DNA of 64,000 bases from Diphasiastrum complanatum (lineage: Eukaryota > Streptophyta > Lycopodiopsida > Lycopodiales > Lycopodiaceae). The stretch covers positions 33,740,525 through 33,804,524 of the forward strand of contig CM055093.1 of the NCBI GenBank assembly GCA_029204225.1. Reading direction: 5' to 3'. Position 1 is the first letter of the stretch. Each line of letters begins with the position of its first letter. Of the stretch, positions 24,641 to 36,646 are shown one piece after another. Both the position numbers and the translations under genes were made by a program. Under the pieces are notes generated by a model. The model saw nothing but the letters and a program-made list of their open reading frames with translations. It had not been told where the DNA came from and did no database searches.

Positions 24641-25404
24641 CTCATAGACATTTAGATCTATAATAATTGGGAATCATTGAATATCCAAAATACAAATTTC
24701 TCATTGTGTAGTAGGATTTGTTTAAATTTGATTCAAAGTAACAAATTGTTGTAGAATTTGTAAGGCTGTTTTGGGAAATGTGATTTGAAATGTTTTGAAT
24801 AAATGGATAAGAAATCCTTAATAAAGTAATTGTTCAAACAATAAGTTATAGGTATTGATTACCAAAAAAAAAGGGATATCAAAAGACTAAATATTCTTAT
24901 TTTATAAATAGTTACCTTCAATTGGTCGACCATTATTATCACTTTGAAACTTATCCTGTGGATTTCATCGATAAGTAGGTATAGCAAGTATCTTTTTTCG
25001 ATAGCCCTTCATGTATTCCTCGGGTTCTATTCCGCATGTATTCATGAGGAACATTTGTTTTGTTGATGGATATGTCATTGTTGTTGTCGTTGTTGAGATG
25101 TTGTCAATTGTTGCTTCTTCTTTTAGTTTTTTGAATAGCAATTTTTTGTGAAATTAGACAAGTTATGATTTGTCAAGTTAGAAACGTTTATAATACACAT
25201 TCAATAAAAGAAAAAAAAGTCTTTCGAGTTAATTAACCTTGTTCAAATTCATGCAAATAAAATTTACAAATAAAGAGATGGTACCTCAATTGTTGTCGAC
25301 ATATTGTGAATTGATGAGCTTATTCTGCAAAAATGATTTTAGTTCATTAAGAACATGGTGTGCATTCTGGAAGTGGAATAGGTTGAAAATGTAACAGGGT
25401 AATT
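24641..25404. other. AT-rich, no gene recognised
   Basis: It lies between the truncated gypsy end and the Helitron helicase fragment. If the Helitron fragment keeps its 3' end, that end would be here on the minus strand, but no convincing CTRR-plus-hairpin terminus was recognised. Confidence 0.35.
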
Positions 25405-25776
25405 TCATTTATGATGAAAATATCTTTCCTTTTTGTTACTCTTGAGAGCATGACATATGTCAATGCAGGGCAGAAGTTTTTTTTTCGTGTTTAAGATTGT
25501 TGTGTTTTTTATTGTCATCCCTTGGGATTTGTGAGCTATCATGGCATACGCTAGAGTGAGAGGAAATGTTGACTTGTAGTAGATATGTGTATTGTATCTT
25601 ACTTTTGCAAAATTTGACCTAGTCACAAGAATGTGTTTATCCATGTTTTTAATTTTGACTTTTATTGACTTGATTTGCTCCAATTGCTCTTTGAAAATTA
25701 GCCCCATAATTGTCCCTATAGCTTCATTTACAGCTCCTTTACCGATATCCATGTTGAAAAGGAACCTTTGCACCAA
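25405..25776 (-). pseudogene. Helitron Pif1-type helicase, C-terminal part
   Basis: The frame reads VQRFLFNMDIGKGAVNEAIG, then FPLTLAYAMIAHKSQGMTI. The second block is the final conserved helicase motif of the Pif1/RecD-like domain found in Helitron RepHel proteins (usual form AYAMTIHKSQG). It opens without a convincing start and belongs with the fragments at 26108-26830 on the same strand. Cellular Pif1 shares these motifs; the neighbouring Helitron-type N-terminal region favours a Helitron. Confidence 0.75.
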
Positions 25777-26107
25777 TAACTAATTTTGGTATTTGGTGGA
25801 ATTTTTCTTTCATCAACAAACTTTGCGTTTCGGGCACGTGTGATGCATTACTTTGTATTGTGCCATGTGATTATTTGAGAGAGATCATATATAGTTTTTC
25901 AAGTGCAGATTCATTGAATTATATAACATCTTCACGATGTGTACAAAATGATTGAAATATTGTCATCTATCATTTCAAAAGCTTGTCCCTCAGTTATTAT
26001 TCTATCATAAAACACATTATGTATTTCATTCATTGTTGGTTGTCTACTTCGTATGATGTTCAAAAATTCTAAATACATAGGATCTTGAGAATGTCTCACT
26101 GAATATG

Positions 26108-26473
26108 TCAAATTGAAATGTGTTGCAATTTTCCAATATGATGAAGAACATATATGACATGGCCAACAAAAAGATTCTTGTCTATGTTGACATATTGCAG
26201 GTAATTGTGCATGGTGTCCAAGTAGTAATAGAATGAGATTTTTGAAATGGTTATTTTGAAGAATGTTTCACACTTATTAATTTGATGCACAACCAATCGC
26301 AAAGTCTGGGATGTCATCATTGACATCTCATCAATTATGATAAGTTCTGCATTGGCTATCAATAATGTTGGACATTTCCAAGAAGTGGCTTGGATGATAG
26401 TAGATATTTTTTCATGAATTGGTCTAACCTTGCCACAAAAAACATTGAACACTCTACTGGACAATTTCTCCAA
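26108..26473 (-). pseudogene. Helitron helicase, Walker B region
   Basis: The reading frame contains LLIANAELIIIDEMSMMTSQ, matching the Pif1 helicase Walker B motif (IDExSM), followed by a degenerate stretch. Walker A (GxxGxGKT) is missing, and the sequence runs directly into the Rep N-terminal region upstream, so a large internal deletion removed the Rep catalytic part and the start of the helicase. Confidence 0.7.
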
Positions 26474-26830
26474 TTATAGTCATTGTTAAAAAAATTTACC
26501 AAGTTTTCAATGTGCTGGATTTCATTCCATCGCATATCGGTTGTTTCATCAAATGTCAAGGTTAGGAAAAAATGTGGTAGTCCCCAACATTCCACCATGC
26601 CATAGTAAATTGTTGAAGTTTCGTCGATGGCAAGATGGAGATCCAGGTATGTTTGGTCCAAGACTATATTTTAAGACATGTTTAAAGATGTCTTGCTCAT
26701 TTTCTCTTTGATTTTTGGACATGCATTCAATGATGTCTTTTTCTAAAACTATAGATTGTGTGCGAGAAGATAAAAGAATTGCTTGTCTAAGCTGATACAT
26801 AACAATATATATGGAGGGTACAATGTGAAA
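26359..26830 (-). pseudogene. Helitron-like Rep N-terminal region
   Basis: Two overlapping minus-strand frames give PNIPGSPS and then MVECWGLPHFFLTLTFDETT followed by DMRWNEIQHI and CPVECSMFFVARLDQFMKKY. This is the order of the Helitron-like N-terminal domain that precedes the Rep nuclease. The frames overlap in a way that implies at least one frameshift. The HUH motif and catalytic Tyr residues are not seen. Confidence 0.7.
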
Positions 26831-28507
26831 ATTGAAAAAATGAGCTAACTCTCATCTTAATGCAATAAAAGAAATTCATTTCGCCATCATAAAAGCCATG
26901 GCCAAATGGAAATAAGAAAGGAAACAACGTTGTTTCCAAAGTAATTATTTTGTCTTTGTCTTGGTTTATTGGTATTCCTTCAATATTGGTTGTAAATTGT
27001 ATTAAGCGTTCATGTAGATTTCCTTTGCTATGTAATTGGAGGTTCGAGTATTGGTAGATATTAATTTTTGAGTGTTTTTGTCTAGTGTGTCATGTCTTCC
27101 AGAATAACATTATTGTGAATCATTGGATCTGTTTGCATTGTTTCAAAAGTTGATCTTTATCAAGAAAATATTTCATTGTGTTCTTAGATGCCACATATCC
27201 GGAGCGAGTGTTATGGTTAATTTTAATAGCATGTCTAAAACTATGTTCACAAACGCTATCTATACCAATCAAACACTACATATCTATTTGGAAGAGTCCT
27301 ATTGGAAACGTCAATAAGCAGACTCTAAGTAGTAGAGTTGTGCGGTCATAATAATGGCTTGGAGAATTTTATAAGACTGCTACTAATGGCTTCAAGTATT
27401 GCTATACGTAAAGCACCCTCACAAGAATTTTGACATTTAATGCAGACAAGGTCTCTTGGAGTATTTATGATCTGGAGAAAGATCACAATATTAATGGTTG
27501 CGTACGTAGAGATTTGAAGTTTGAGCTTACTTGCTACTATGCACTTATAGAAGCAAAGAGTGACTCAATAATCACAAGGATGTGATTGAGATTTATATGC
27601 ATAGTTAAGGTACGAGAGAAAAACTTATTATTTTAGTGATTTGTGAGAGATTTAGTACATCATCGGAATCAATCTAACATGAATTATCAACAAAATATTC
27701 ATTTCGGTCTAATGAGAAGCAGATAAAGCTAGATGTCGACGTTCTGTTGTATTTCAACTCCTCAGTGCTTGTGTTGGATCTTGCAAAGCATTTTGGAATA
27801 ACAGCAACGCATTCAAATTCGCCACTTCTCATGACCAATGTAGAGGTGGGCTTGGGTCATATCCCACAATCTTGTCGAGAGGTGAATGCTGATAAAAAGG
27901 TCATCGACTTACAACCAAAGATCGGAAAGGATGGTCATTATATTCAGCTACGGGATGATACATTGTCATAGAAGAAGCTCAAAATTATCCAAGAAGAATA
28001 ATACCGAGTTAATTAGTCAGAATACGAGTGATCATGACCTCTCAATTGATACTCAAAGAGCAGTCTAAAGATGAGGCTGTGGATATTAGAGAGCCACCAT
28101 ATCGGAATGTGAGCTAGCAAAGAATCTTGCAATAGAGATGCAGGAGCCAACATCACAACTACGATGCCTGGTTCTTCTAGTGTTCAAAGGAATGGTGATG
28201 TTACAGTAGGTGGTATGGAAATTTTTTGCAAGGAGGGTTATTGAATTTAACTTTGCTGATCACCACACAAGCAGAGGATTAATTGTATATTCACACTCCA
28301 GAGTGCCAATAGGAAGTGGGTGCAAGATAGGTTGAGATAATGCCAACCCAACATCATGTATTAGAAAGGCTGGTTGATAGCTATGCACAATAAGAAAACG
28401 TCCTTAGAAGTTAGTAGAAGGTACTTTAGGTTGTTGATTCTAAGTAACTAATCAAATAAGGTTGGAGCATAAGGTCTCACAACATAAGGATGAAGCCTTT
28501 ACGTTGC
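26831..28507. other. Unassigned sequence between Helitron and ADC fragments
   Basis: A short + frame at 27747-27971 and its neighbours have no motif I recognise. The stretch could be Helitron flank, captured sequence or older intergenic DNA. Confidence 0.3.
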
Positions 28508-29275
28508 TCAATGCCTTGGCATCGTCAACTGCATGAACGGCCTGTTCTTTGTACTCCTCAAATGTGTAACCAACGGACTAGACCCTGAAGAGTTAGATCC
28601 GTCATAGTCGATGCGAAAGCCACCACCAATATCAAGGTATTTCATTTTTGTCCCAAGCAGAGAAAGCTCACAGAATATATGAGATGCCTCGGTGACAGCC
28701 TCCTTTACAATGGATAAAGATGGAATTTGCGATCCAATATGAAAGTGGAGCATCTAGAGAAAATCTAACATTCCAACGTCCTTCAGATTTTGGACAATAC
28801 TCAAGATTTTAGATGCGGACAACCCAAATTTTCCCTTGTCTCCAGATGTGTCTTCCCCAATGGCCACTGTGCTTTGTGCTTAATTTCGCATGGACACCAA
28901 TCACAGGCTGCGAGAGATCACTCATTTTAGAAACTATCTGTAGCTCTTCCTCCTGCTCCAAAACAATGACGGAATTGAGCCCCAGCTGACGAGCTATTAG
29001 CGCAAGCTGCACATATTGCATCTTTGTAGCCATTGCAAATCAAAAGCGTATCAGGACCACAGGTCAAGATTCTGGTTCAGAACCTGCCTCAAGTCCAAAA
29101 GTGAAGTTTCTACCAAAGCTCACAATGTCTTCAACTAGATACCGGTCTGGATTGCACTTCACTCGAAATATGCCTTGAAAGCTACCCTGATAGTCGTTAA
29201 GAAGAATTGCTCTCCAGGTATCATAGCCAGACTCGTTATTACTACTGTGTTTCCAAATCTTTCTGCTTATCAACT
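28500..29275 (-). pseudogene. Arginine decarboxylase fragment B (central domain)
   Basis: Arginine decarboxylase makes agmatine for polyamine synthesis using PLP. Minus-strand reading from 29275 leftward gives [18 protein letters not shown] (the PLP-lysine region of plant ADC, usually YPVKCNQDRFVVEDIV), [49 protein letters not shown] and HFHIGSQIPS with MKYLDIGGGF. At least three frame changes separate these blocks. Both the N terminus and the large C-terminal domain are missing. It lies directly downstream of a second partial copy (29510-30085), so it is not a functional gene. Confidence 0.85.
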
Positions 29276-29509
29276 CGATTTGTGATAGAATAATGTCTAG
29301 GTTTTTCTTAATTCAAGTCAATTTGAAGAATCGCTTTGATTTGATGAGGAAAACACTTAACATTGTTTGGCCGATCGCCCATCTTGGCTAATTACGGCCT
29401 CATCGTCATGATCTTGAATGGCCTCGATAAGAGCTTGCTATTTGAAGGTACTACCGATTTCAAGCCATTATAGGGAGGAAGCTGTGATTGACTAAATGTC
29501 CCAACCCAA
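29276..29509. other. Linker between the two ADC fragments
   Basis: About 230 bp that does not read as decarboxylase in any frame; nothing recognised. Confidence 0.4.
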
Positions 29510-30085
29510 ACGAACCTGTATGATTAACAACAATAACAGGCTGCACTCGAAGATACTGACTCATTTAAGAACTATCTGTAACTCTTCCTCCTGCTCCAAA
29601 TAAACAATGACGGAATTGAGCCCCAGCTGACAAGCTATTAGCTCAAGCTGCACATATTCCGCATCTTTGTAGCCATTGCAAATCAAAAGTGCATCAGGAC
29701 CACAGGTCAAGAGTCTAGTTCTGGCTCAAGTCCAAAAGCGAAGTTTGTACCAAACCTCACAATGTCTTCAACTACATACCGATCTGGATTGCACTTCACT
29801 GAAAATACACCTTGGAAGCTACCCCGATAGTTGTTAAGAAGAATTGCTCTCTTGAATGCAAATTGCAAAACCTCAAGCCTGCTCTTCAGAATCTCGAGAA
29901 AGCGAATAATTAAAGGAGTGTTCATTTCTCTAGCCTCTTGGATCTATTGAAGTATTGCCATAAGATGTATCTCTTCTGTGCAAGTTGTATTGAATTCACT
30001 GGGTCGTACGACCATATTTCCATCTCTTTTGATGAAAAAATTATGGCGCTCCCCATCTCCCATATATGATGTATTTACCAACAAT
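29510..30085 (-). pseudogene. Arginine decarboxylase fragment A (N-terminal part)
   Basis: On the minus strand it begins near 30085 with an ADC N-terminal stretch (FFIKRDGNMVVRP), continues [38 protein letters not shown] and [19 protein letters not shown], and stops after the EQEEEL region. Its second half (29540-29830) is near-identical to 28900-29230 of fragment B, so the two are partial tandem copies. At least one stop and one frameshift are present. Confidence 0.85.
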
Positions 30086-30353
30086 CAAGCCACTCTTTAC
30101 AGGACAAATTCTTTGCAATTTCTAGTATTGCTGAATAGTTCGAAATTGAGACTCTGAAATCGTTCTTTCTTAGTTCCAATGCGAGTCCGGGTGGGGACTC
30201 GGCATGCTATTGCAGCTGCACCAGCGGAAGCCTGGAACCTATGCAGCGATCACTCTAGAAGCTTACAGCTCACGGTAGCATAGCTATGCCTGGTACGTGT
30301 CTTGAACTCCGCCCCAATTTTGGGATGCAGCTAAACTAGTTAGTGGAAACATA

Positions 30354-30371
30354 TCCCCGGCAACGGCGCCA
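30354..30371 (-). other. Primer-binding site, TGGCGCCGTTGCC type
   Basis: The minus strand reads TGGCGCCGTTGCCGGGGA. This type differs from the initiator-Met sites elsewhere in the window and is common in plant gypsy elements. It is separated by one base from the LTR that starts at 30373. Confidence 0.8.
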
Positions 30372-30372
30372 C

Positions 30373-31178
30373 TGTAGGGTCGAAGATCTGACGTAGTATA
30401 GCCCTCCTGCCTATCAACATGGGTTAGATCACTGGATAGGTACCTAACTATGCATAGATGCTACTTTTAGTTAGTCCTACTTTCTCCCTTAACTCTACTC
30501 ACCACTAACACTACTCTCCTTTAACTCTACTCCTCTACTCTAACATTCATCATGATTTGGGTGAAGGGAAGGGATAGAAAAGAAGAGAGATAGAGAGAGA
30601 GATAGAGAGTGAGGGTGGAGGTTAGTTCAAATGCTCCTTATGCTTGCTAATGGAAAAGCATTCACTATGGCAAACAATAAACATGAAAATAGAAAGCAAT
30701 GGAAAACACAATCAAAAGCATTAGCAAGTAGTGAATAGCAAATGAGGATGCTTCTCTTCCAAAAATGGTAAAGTTTACTCCTTTTCATTAAACATGAAAA
30801 TAGTGTACAAATGGTGCCTTTTATAAAATGGGGAAGGCCCTTGCCGCTCAATCCTATTGGCTAATATTCACAATGATCCTATCCATTCATCTTGGACCCA
30901 ACTTGATCCAAGGGTCCACAAAAAGTACATTAGAAATCACAAGATTCATGTGAGTCCCAATTTGAACCAAACTCTAAAAAGTGATCTCTAAGTTTAAAAA
31001 TGACATTGGGCCTCTAGTTTTATTTTAATTCCAAGGCCCAAGTCATGTTTATTTTATTTACAACTTTATTTGCGTGCTCATTGGGCCATGGGCTTATACA
31101 CGCAGGATGCCATGCCCTCGCAACACACTTTATTGGATGATTTTATTTATTTACACTTTGTTGGGAATACCCCCAACA
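30373..31178 (-). mobile_element. Gypsy-type 5' LTR (about 806 bp), minus strand
   Basis: + strand edges are TGTAGGGTCG and ...ACCCCCAACA (on the minus strand TGTTGGGG...CCCTACA). The primer-binding site lies on its left, so the element pointed left; only about 170 bp of leader remains before the ADC fragments begin. No partner LTR or coding part is in the window. Confidence 0.65.
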
Positions 31179-32557
31179 GAGATTCTGGTAGGAAGAATTG
31201 TTATACTTAGTTTTTTTAATATTCTAAGTGTATTTGTACCAACAAGCATCTATGATAGGTCTACAAGAAATTGTGAATGGTCTTGGACTATAATTGTTTC
31301 TTTCTTTTTGATCAGTTGATCTTCAATGTAAGGTAATAATTCACCTAGTGGTTCATGTAAAATGAATTTACATGAAGGTGATGTTACTAATTTGGAGAAA
31401 ATCAAACCCAATATAAAAATTTATCACTTAGTGTACTTCTAAAAGCTGATACATTAAGGGTAATGATTTTTTGGGTAAGTGTGAAAGTTAAAGAGTTGTT
31501 TTTTGAACTTCTTGCCTATTCTGGGGACGGAACTTGTTTAAGGGGGAAGAAGATTACATCCATGTCCTGTATATAGGATTCGGCATAATCCTAGACCTGG
31601 ATATCCAGTACTCGAGTATACGAGGTTATTAGTTAATTCATGTCATTCCAGACTAGGCTAGAAATGTAATTAATAAGCTTGTGAGGGCCCAAGTGCTCTA
31701 ATTGGACCTTTTGCATAGTCATTGACAACTTTTGGTGCAAGAATAAGAGATCAAATGCGTTTGGCTTGGAATAGGGGATTCTATAGGAGATATTTCTCAG
31801 CTTTTGGGGCCTATATATATCTTGTAGAAACTAGCCCTACTCCTCATTCAATTTTCCTATTTCCAAGAGCCATGATCCTCTCCTCTCTTGTATTCAGTCA
31901 CCATGGCTCGGAGGTGTAGCGGTTAGGCATTTGATTATTCATTTGTTGCTGGTTGGGTAGACCTCCACTTGGTGATCCTTACACCAGGTAATTATAGTAT
32001 TTCTTTTGTTGATTTATCCTTGAAGAATGACACTAGTTGTGAGAATTGTTGCTTTAATACTTTATGCCTCCCATGACCTCATTCATATGAATGGGATCGT
32101 TGGACGCCAAGCTTTGATTGTTCTTTTTTATGATGGTTTCAAACATAACTTTATAAAATGCTAAACTGGTGCAAAAACTCAAAGCGGCCACCACGTCAAG
32201 TAATCGCTTGTATGTGGTGAAAATGGCATCATCATTTGGACTGAACGTGAGGTAAAGTGGGCATGAAGAACTGATAGTAGTAACGATAGTTCGAGACGTT
32301 ACCTTGTTAATAGGTTCGAACGACTTCCGAAGAGTGTCGAGTCAATAGTTCATCGACTGTTGACTGTCGAAGAATAGTCGAATTGTTGAAAGATTTGCTA
32401 ACGGTGTATATTGTCGAAGATGACTCTGGTCGACTTGCAATAGTGTCATGAACCCTATCTCGAACTTGTGTGTAAATCTGCAGGTTCTTCAACTGTAACA
32501 GGTTACCGACTAAATAATCAGGTCTAGGACTCTATCATAGATGCTTGAAAGAAATAG
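31179..32557. other. Unassigned
   Basis: No coding remnant was recognised. A cluster of GTCGA/TCGAC words lies at 32336-32430 without fixed spacing. It leads into a copia fragment of + orientation, so part may be that element's worn 5' sequence. Confidence 0.3.
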
Positions 32558-32764
32558 TTGGTAGCAAATACAATGCTAGATCGAATGGGTGAAGTGGAAT
32601 TGAAATTTCAACAGGGAGGAGACCTAGATGATAGAAAGTCAACATCAAGGTATGTTTTCATCATGGCAGGAGCAGTAATCAGGTGGGCTAGCACTAAGCA
32701 AAATACAATGGCACTGTCAACCATGGAAGCAAAATTTTCGCCAAATGTTATTGACCGTAGATAA
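32558..32764 (+). pseudogene. Ty1/copia RNase H fragment
   Basis: The frame reads GDLDDRKSTSRYVF, then VIRWASTKQNTMALSTMEAK, the conserved copia RNase H core (usual forms DRKSTSGY and ALSTTEAEY). The expected Glu of the second motif is replaced by Lys (MEAKF), and no adjacent RT, LTR or polypurine tract is seen. Confidence 0.8.
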
Positions 32765-33010
32765 CCAGACTTGAAGCATCCAATTATTGATTCACCATGC
32801 AAAAGCAAATTTAGTGCAAAATCAAACCAGACTTGAAGCATCCACTACTTATATTGAGCATGCAAAAGCAGAATAATGGCAAAGTCAAAACAATTTGCAG
32901 CATTTGGTAGTTAATATCGCCCATCCAAAAGTAGATTGATAGCAAATCAAACCACATATTAATTCATTATGCAAAAGAGGACCAAAAACAAAATCAAACC
33001 AAAAGAAGAC
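32764..33010. repeat. Degenerate tandem repeat, about 62-bp period
   Basis: Units built on aaatcaaaccagacttgaag...catgcaaaagca start near 32764, 32826, 32887 and 32950. The first two share an identical 18-bp core; later ones are diverged. A further related unit lies near 33209. Confidence 0.6.
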
Positions 33011-36000
33011 CGTAATACAAATGCAAATCCCACAACAATCCTTCAATACTCACTGGCGACAAGATTGTACTACAAGTTTTCTTAATCTATGTCATGCAAC
33101 GAAGATGGATTCAGTTATAAACAAGTAAATTACATGCAGTCCACTTGTGACCAACAACAGTCATTACCTCTAACATGTATAATGACATGGACCGAGCAAA
33201 AGCAGATTACCAGACTTGAACCATCAAACCACATTACATTCTCTGCATAAAAGCACAGTAATCACAAAACCAAATCAAAAGAAGGTCTTACCACAACGAT
33301 CCTGATTGACTTTTACTCATTAATCTACTTTAGAAACAAAACATGAGCTATGCTGCCTACTGGCTTTGGCTTAATGGCTATGGAGTGTTGGAGAGAGAGA
33401 GATGAACGAGTTGAGAAAAGGTGTCGTATGTTAGAAACAAAAAATAAGCTCAAAGAGGTAAGATGAACACAAACGAGAAACAAACTCGAACAGACTATGT
33501 TCGTGCGCAGCGGAACGAGCTATACGACTCTCTCCGTAAGCATGACTACGTCTATCAAAATGAACAAAACGGTAGTGATGGGAATCACAGTCGTTCTTGA
33601 TTACGTAGCCAAACTTTAATAAATGAATGAAGTTCCAGAAGAATGGTTTGTCGCGAATAGTAAAACAAACTATTCGTCGCAAATGATTCGCGAAGAGCTA
33701 GACGGTGCTCGGAATGATTCGCGATTGACAAGACCTAATGTCAGTCGTCTATTTCCAGAAAGAACAACTAGAAAGATCAGACAGAATGAATGATAAGCAT
33801 AGCAATATTAACATAGATCTGAACTCAGAACAAAGAACTGTATCAGATTAAGTATATCATGTGTCAATAATGCGGTAGAGCACAAGACAATAGCGGACGA
33901 AACCGCGTGCCCTACGAAACTTATACAATCTGTAAAGGAATAAAACCTTATTGCTGACCATCAAGGATCAATGCGCAAGGCATCTACTTCGTGTCATTCA
34001 TCAACTCATCAACTCATTCACTCATTAACTCATTCGTTTGAATACACAAATGGTATCCAGTATATATACATTATATTACAGGTGTGCAGATGTGGAAAGT
34101 ATAGAGTGGATGTGTTGTCTGTAAGAGATCGTGGGTGGCTGCAGTCGTTGTCCAATCTGTTAGCGCAGCTACATGGGGTGAGTGTGAAAAGGGTGCGACG
34201 TCAGTCAGTGCTGAAGTGATCGTTGGTGAGTGACCTTAGGATTAGATTTACAAGGTGCCTTTGCTTTTAGGGCACCTTTGGCATTCTGTAAGATAGTGTC
34301 CCCTTTTCGCTTGTCACCATAACGTGTGCCAAAACACAGTGTCGCGATTCTTTCGCCATTTCTTCGTCTGTGCGAATTTGCGTGTAAATATGCAGACTGC
34401 GCGACAACGTTAGTAAATATGCAGCATGAATGGAGGCAGATTAAAATGGGATTTAAGGAGAGTAGAGGGAATAAATCCAACATGGAGCAATGAAGATTAG
34501 CAAAGGCATTCGAAGGAACACAGTCAGCCACAGACAAGGGACAGAGAGGTTGCTTTGTAATACTTTGGTGGAGTTTCCTAGGACATTGAGATAACAACCA
34601 CCTTCAAAGATGTTACATCTATGCCTCGACCCTCACCCTTCTTTTATAATAAAAGAATAACATTTTTTGTGCTTTTACATTTGGGAATCATCATTCATGT
34701 AGAGTAAATCAAGACTCATGCGTATTAAAGCACCAGTCATGCATAATAAAGCAAATGCTTTTTTGGCCTCACCAATCATTCATGCATTCCTAACATTCTT
34801 TTACATGGGAACAAATGCTCTTTTGGCCTCATCAATAGTTCATGCCTTTTTTACATGGGAACAGATGCATTCCTAACATTTTTACACGGGAACAAATGCA
34901 TGCTACTTTAGCCCTCAATCAAGATTCAAATCTTTAGATTTTAGGATAGTGTCTTAAATTTTCAAACTCCATTTACCCACCTCAACACATACTATTGCAA
35001 AGCCTTTGCAGGGCAAAGCCAAAAATAGTGAAAGGATTTGGATCATACCGGCTCGATGCTTGCCATGTGTAACCCAGCCACTAATTGATATTCTTTAGCA
35101 GTGTTGGACTGACATGGCAGATCAACGGCGCATGGTGGCAGCAAAAGGAAAGAGTGCAATCACGAGGATCTCGTTTCACCAATATTAAGCTATTTCTACT
35201 GCTTAATCTTTTCTCCTTCTTCCATATGTGAACATAATTTGTTGATGGATTCAGAGATCGGAGGAGGAATCTCCTGGTTCACTGGTTTTCGAGGGTGAAT
35301 TGGCTTGCTGCTACAACTATTACTTGCGTTTTTCTGTGAAGTATGTAAGTGGGCTCAATTATTTTCATCATGATTTGGTCATGCCATTGATACCTTCCTT
35401 GCCTTCTGCCCATGCAACTCCTAAGTCAGCCAATTCTGCGTTTGAGTGGTGCAAATTTGCAGCTTCAGATGTGGAAAATATCAAAATTTAGCCTTAAAAC
35501 AAGCAAGAGCATGCTTCTACTTCCTTACAGCTTGACGCTTTTTTTATTGATAGCGATTCGTCATATGTTTCTTTGAAATTCTTCCGTCTGTCGTCAGCTC
35601 GAGTACTAATCTGTAAATAGTAGATAGGAATTTCTTATTACGAACAGATCATTTAGCCTTGCAGAAATGAGTAGAGAGCTACATTTATCTGCTAGCATCT
35701 GATTGATCATCAATCCAACTAATCTTACAAGTCAAAGCTATACCTCCACTGCATAATGCTGTCTTGCTCTTGTTTACCACATCAAGGAATGTATTTCATG
35801 GGATATATTTTGCAAAGCCTGCAAAACCTTTGATTTGATAGCTTGTGGGCTTAATTAATGTGTTCTGGAAATATGAAACTGAAATAAATCAAAATTTTCA
35901 ACAGAATAACTTGTTATACTGATCAAAGAATTTTGGATCACCTAGTGTACAAACCTCTGAATATTTTAAACTGAGAACGGTGAAGCTTTTTGTATTCAGC

Positions 36001-36646
36001 AATTGAGTGCAACTTTTAGAATTCGTTTCAATATGCTTCTGCAAATGTGCTAGACAACAGCGGGTCGTTCAATAATTTGCTGCAGTTGAAGTTGGGTTAG
36101 ATCGGTATGGGATATTTGAAATCTTTACCAGGATATTAGCTCTTCAACAAGAGTGATGCACTAAAAATCTTTGGAGAGGTGGTTTCATGTTTCCATTTTT
36201 TAGTCATGAATGTGTAATAGAAATGGGTATGATGTTGCCTTCGTACCCTGGTTACTTGAGAGCCTACAGCAGCAATTTCTTTCTCTACTTAACATATGAG
36301 CATTCTTAATCCTGTTCTTGGCTGCAGATGGTAGTAGAAGTTGTTATTCATTTAATATCACTGCATTCATTGCCTTATCTCTGACATGTGACTGCTTTCT
36401 TCCGCAGTATTTTTGCTTGTTATGTTTGGTGGGATGTGTGGCTGTTAAATGGTGCTTTGCAGTATGATCTTTATTTGATATAGTCTAAACAAGTGCTATC
36501 AATGACAAGGTCACATGTGGCCGCTAATCGTTTCGACTTTCCTGTTTCAATCGAATGCAATTTAGGTTGCTTCAATAACATGAATAGCAGTTTTTGCGAA
36601 GCGCAAATAGCTGACTATTACGATCTGTTTCCAGCGAAAGGTTTCG
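33011..36646. other. Intergenic; upstream region of BAHD gene
   Basis: No transposon domain was recognised. 33500-33720 holds TTCGCGAA/GATTCGCGA-rich sequence. Short direct words (caactcat, cactcat) occur at 34001-34035. The last 1-2 kb before 36647 should contain the promoter and 5' UTR of the BAHD gene; no confident TATA box or transcription start can be placed. Confidence 0.4.
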
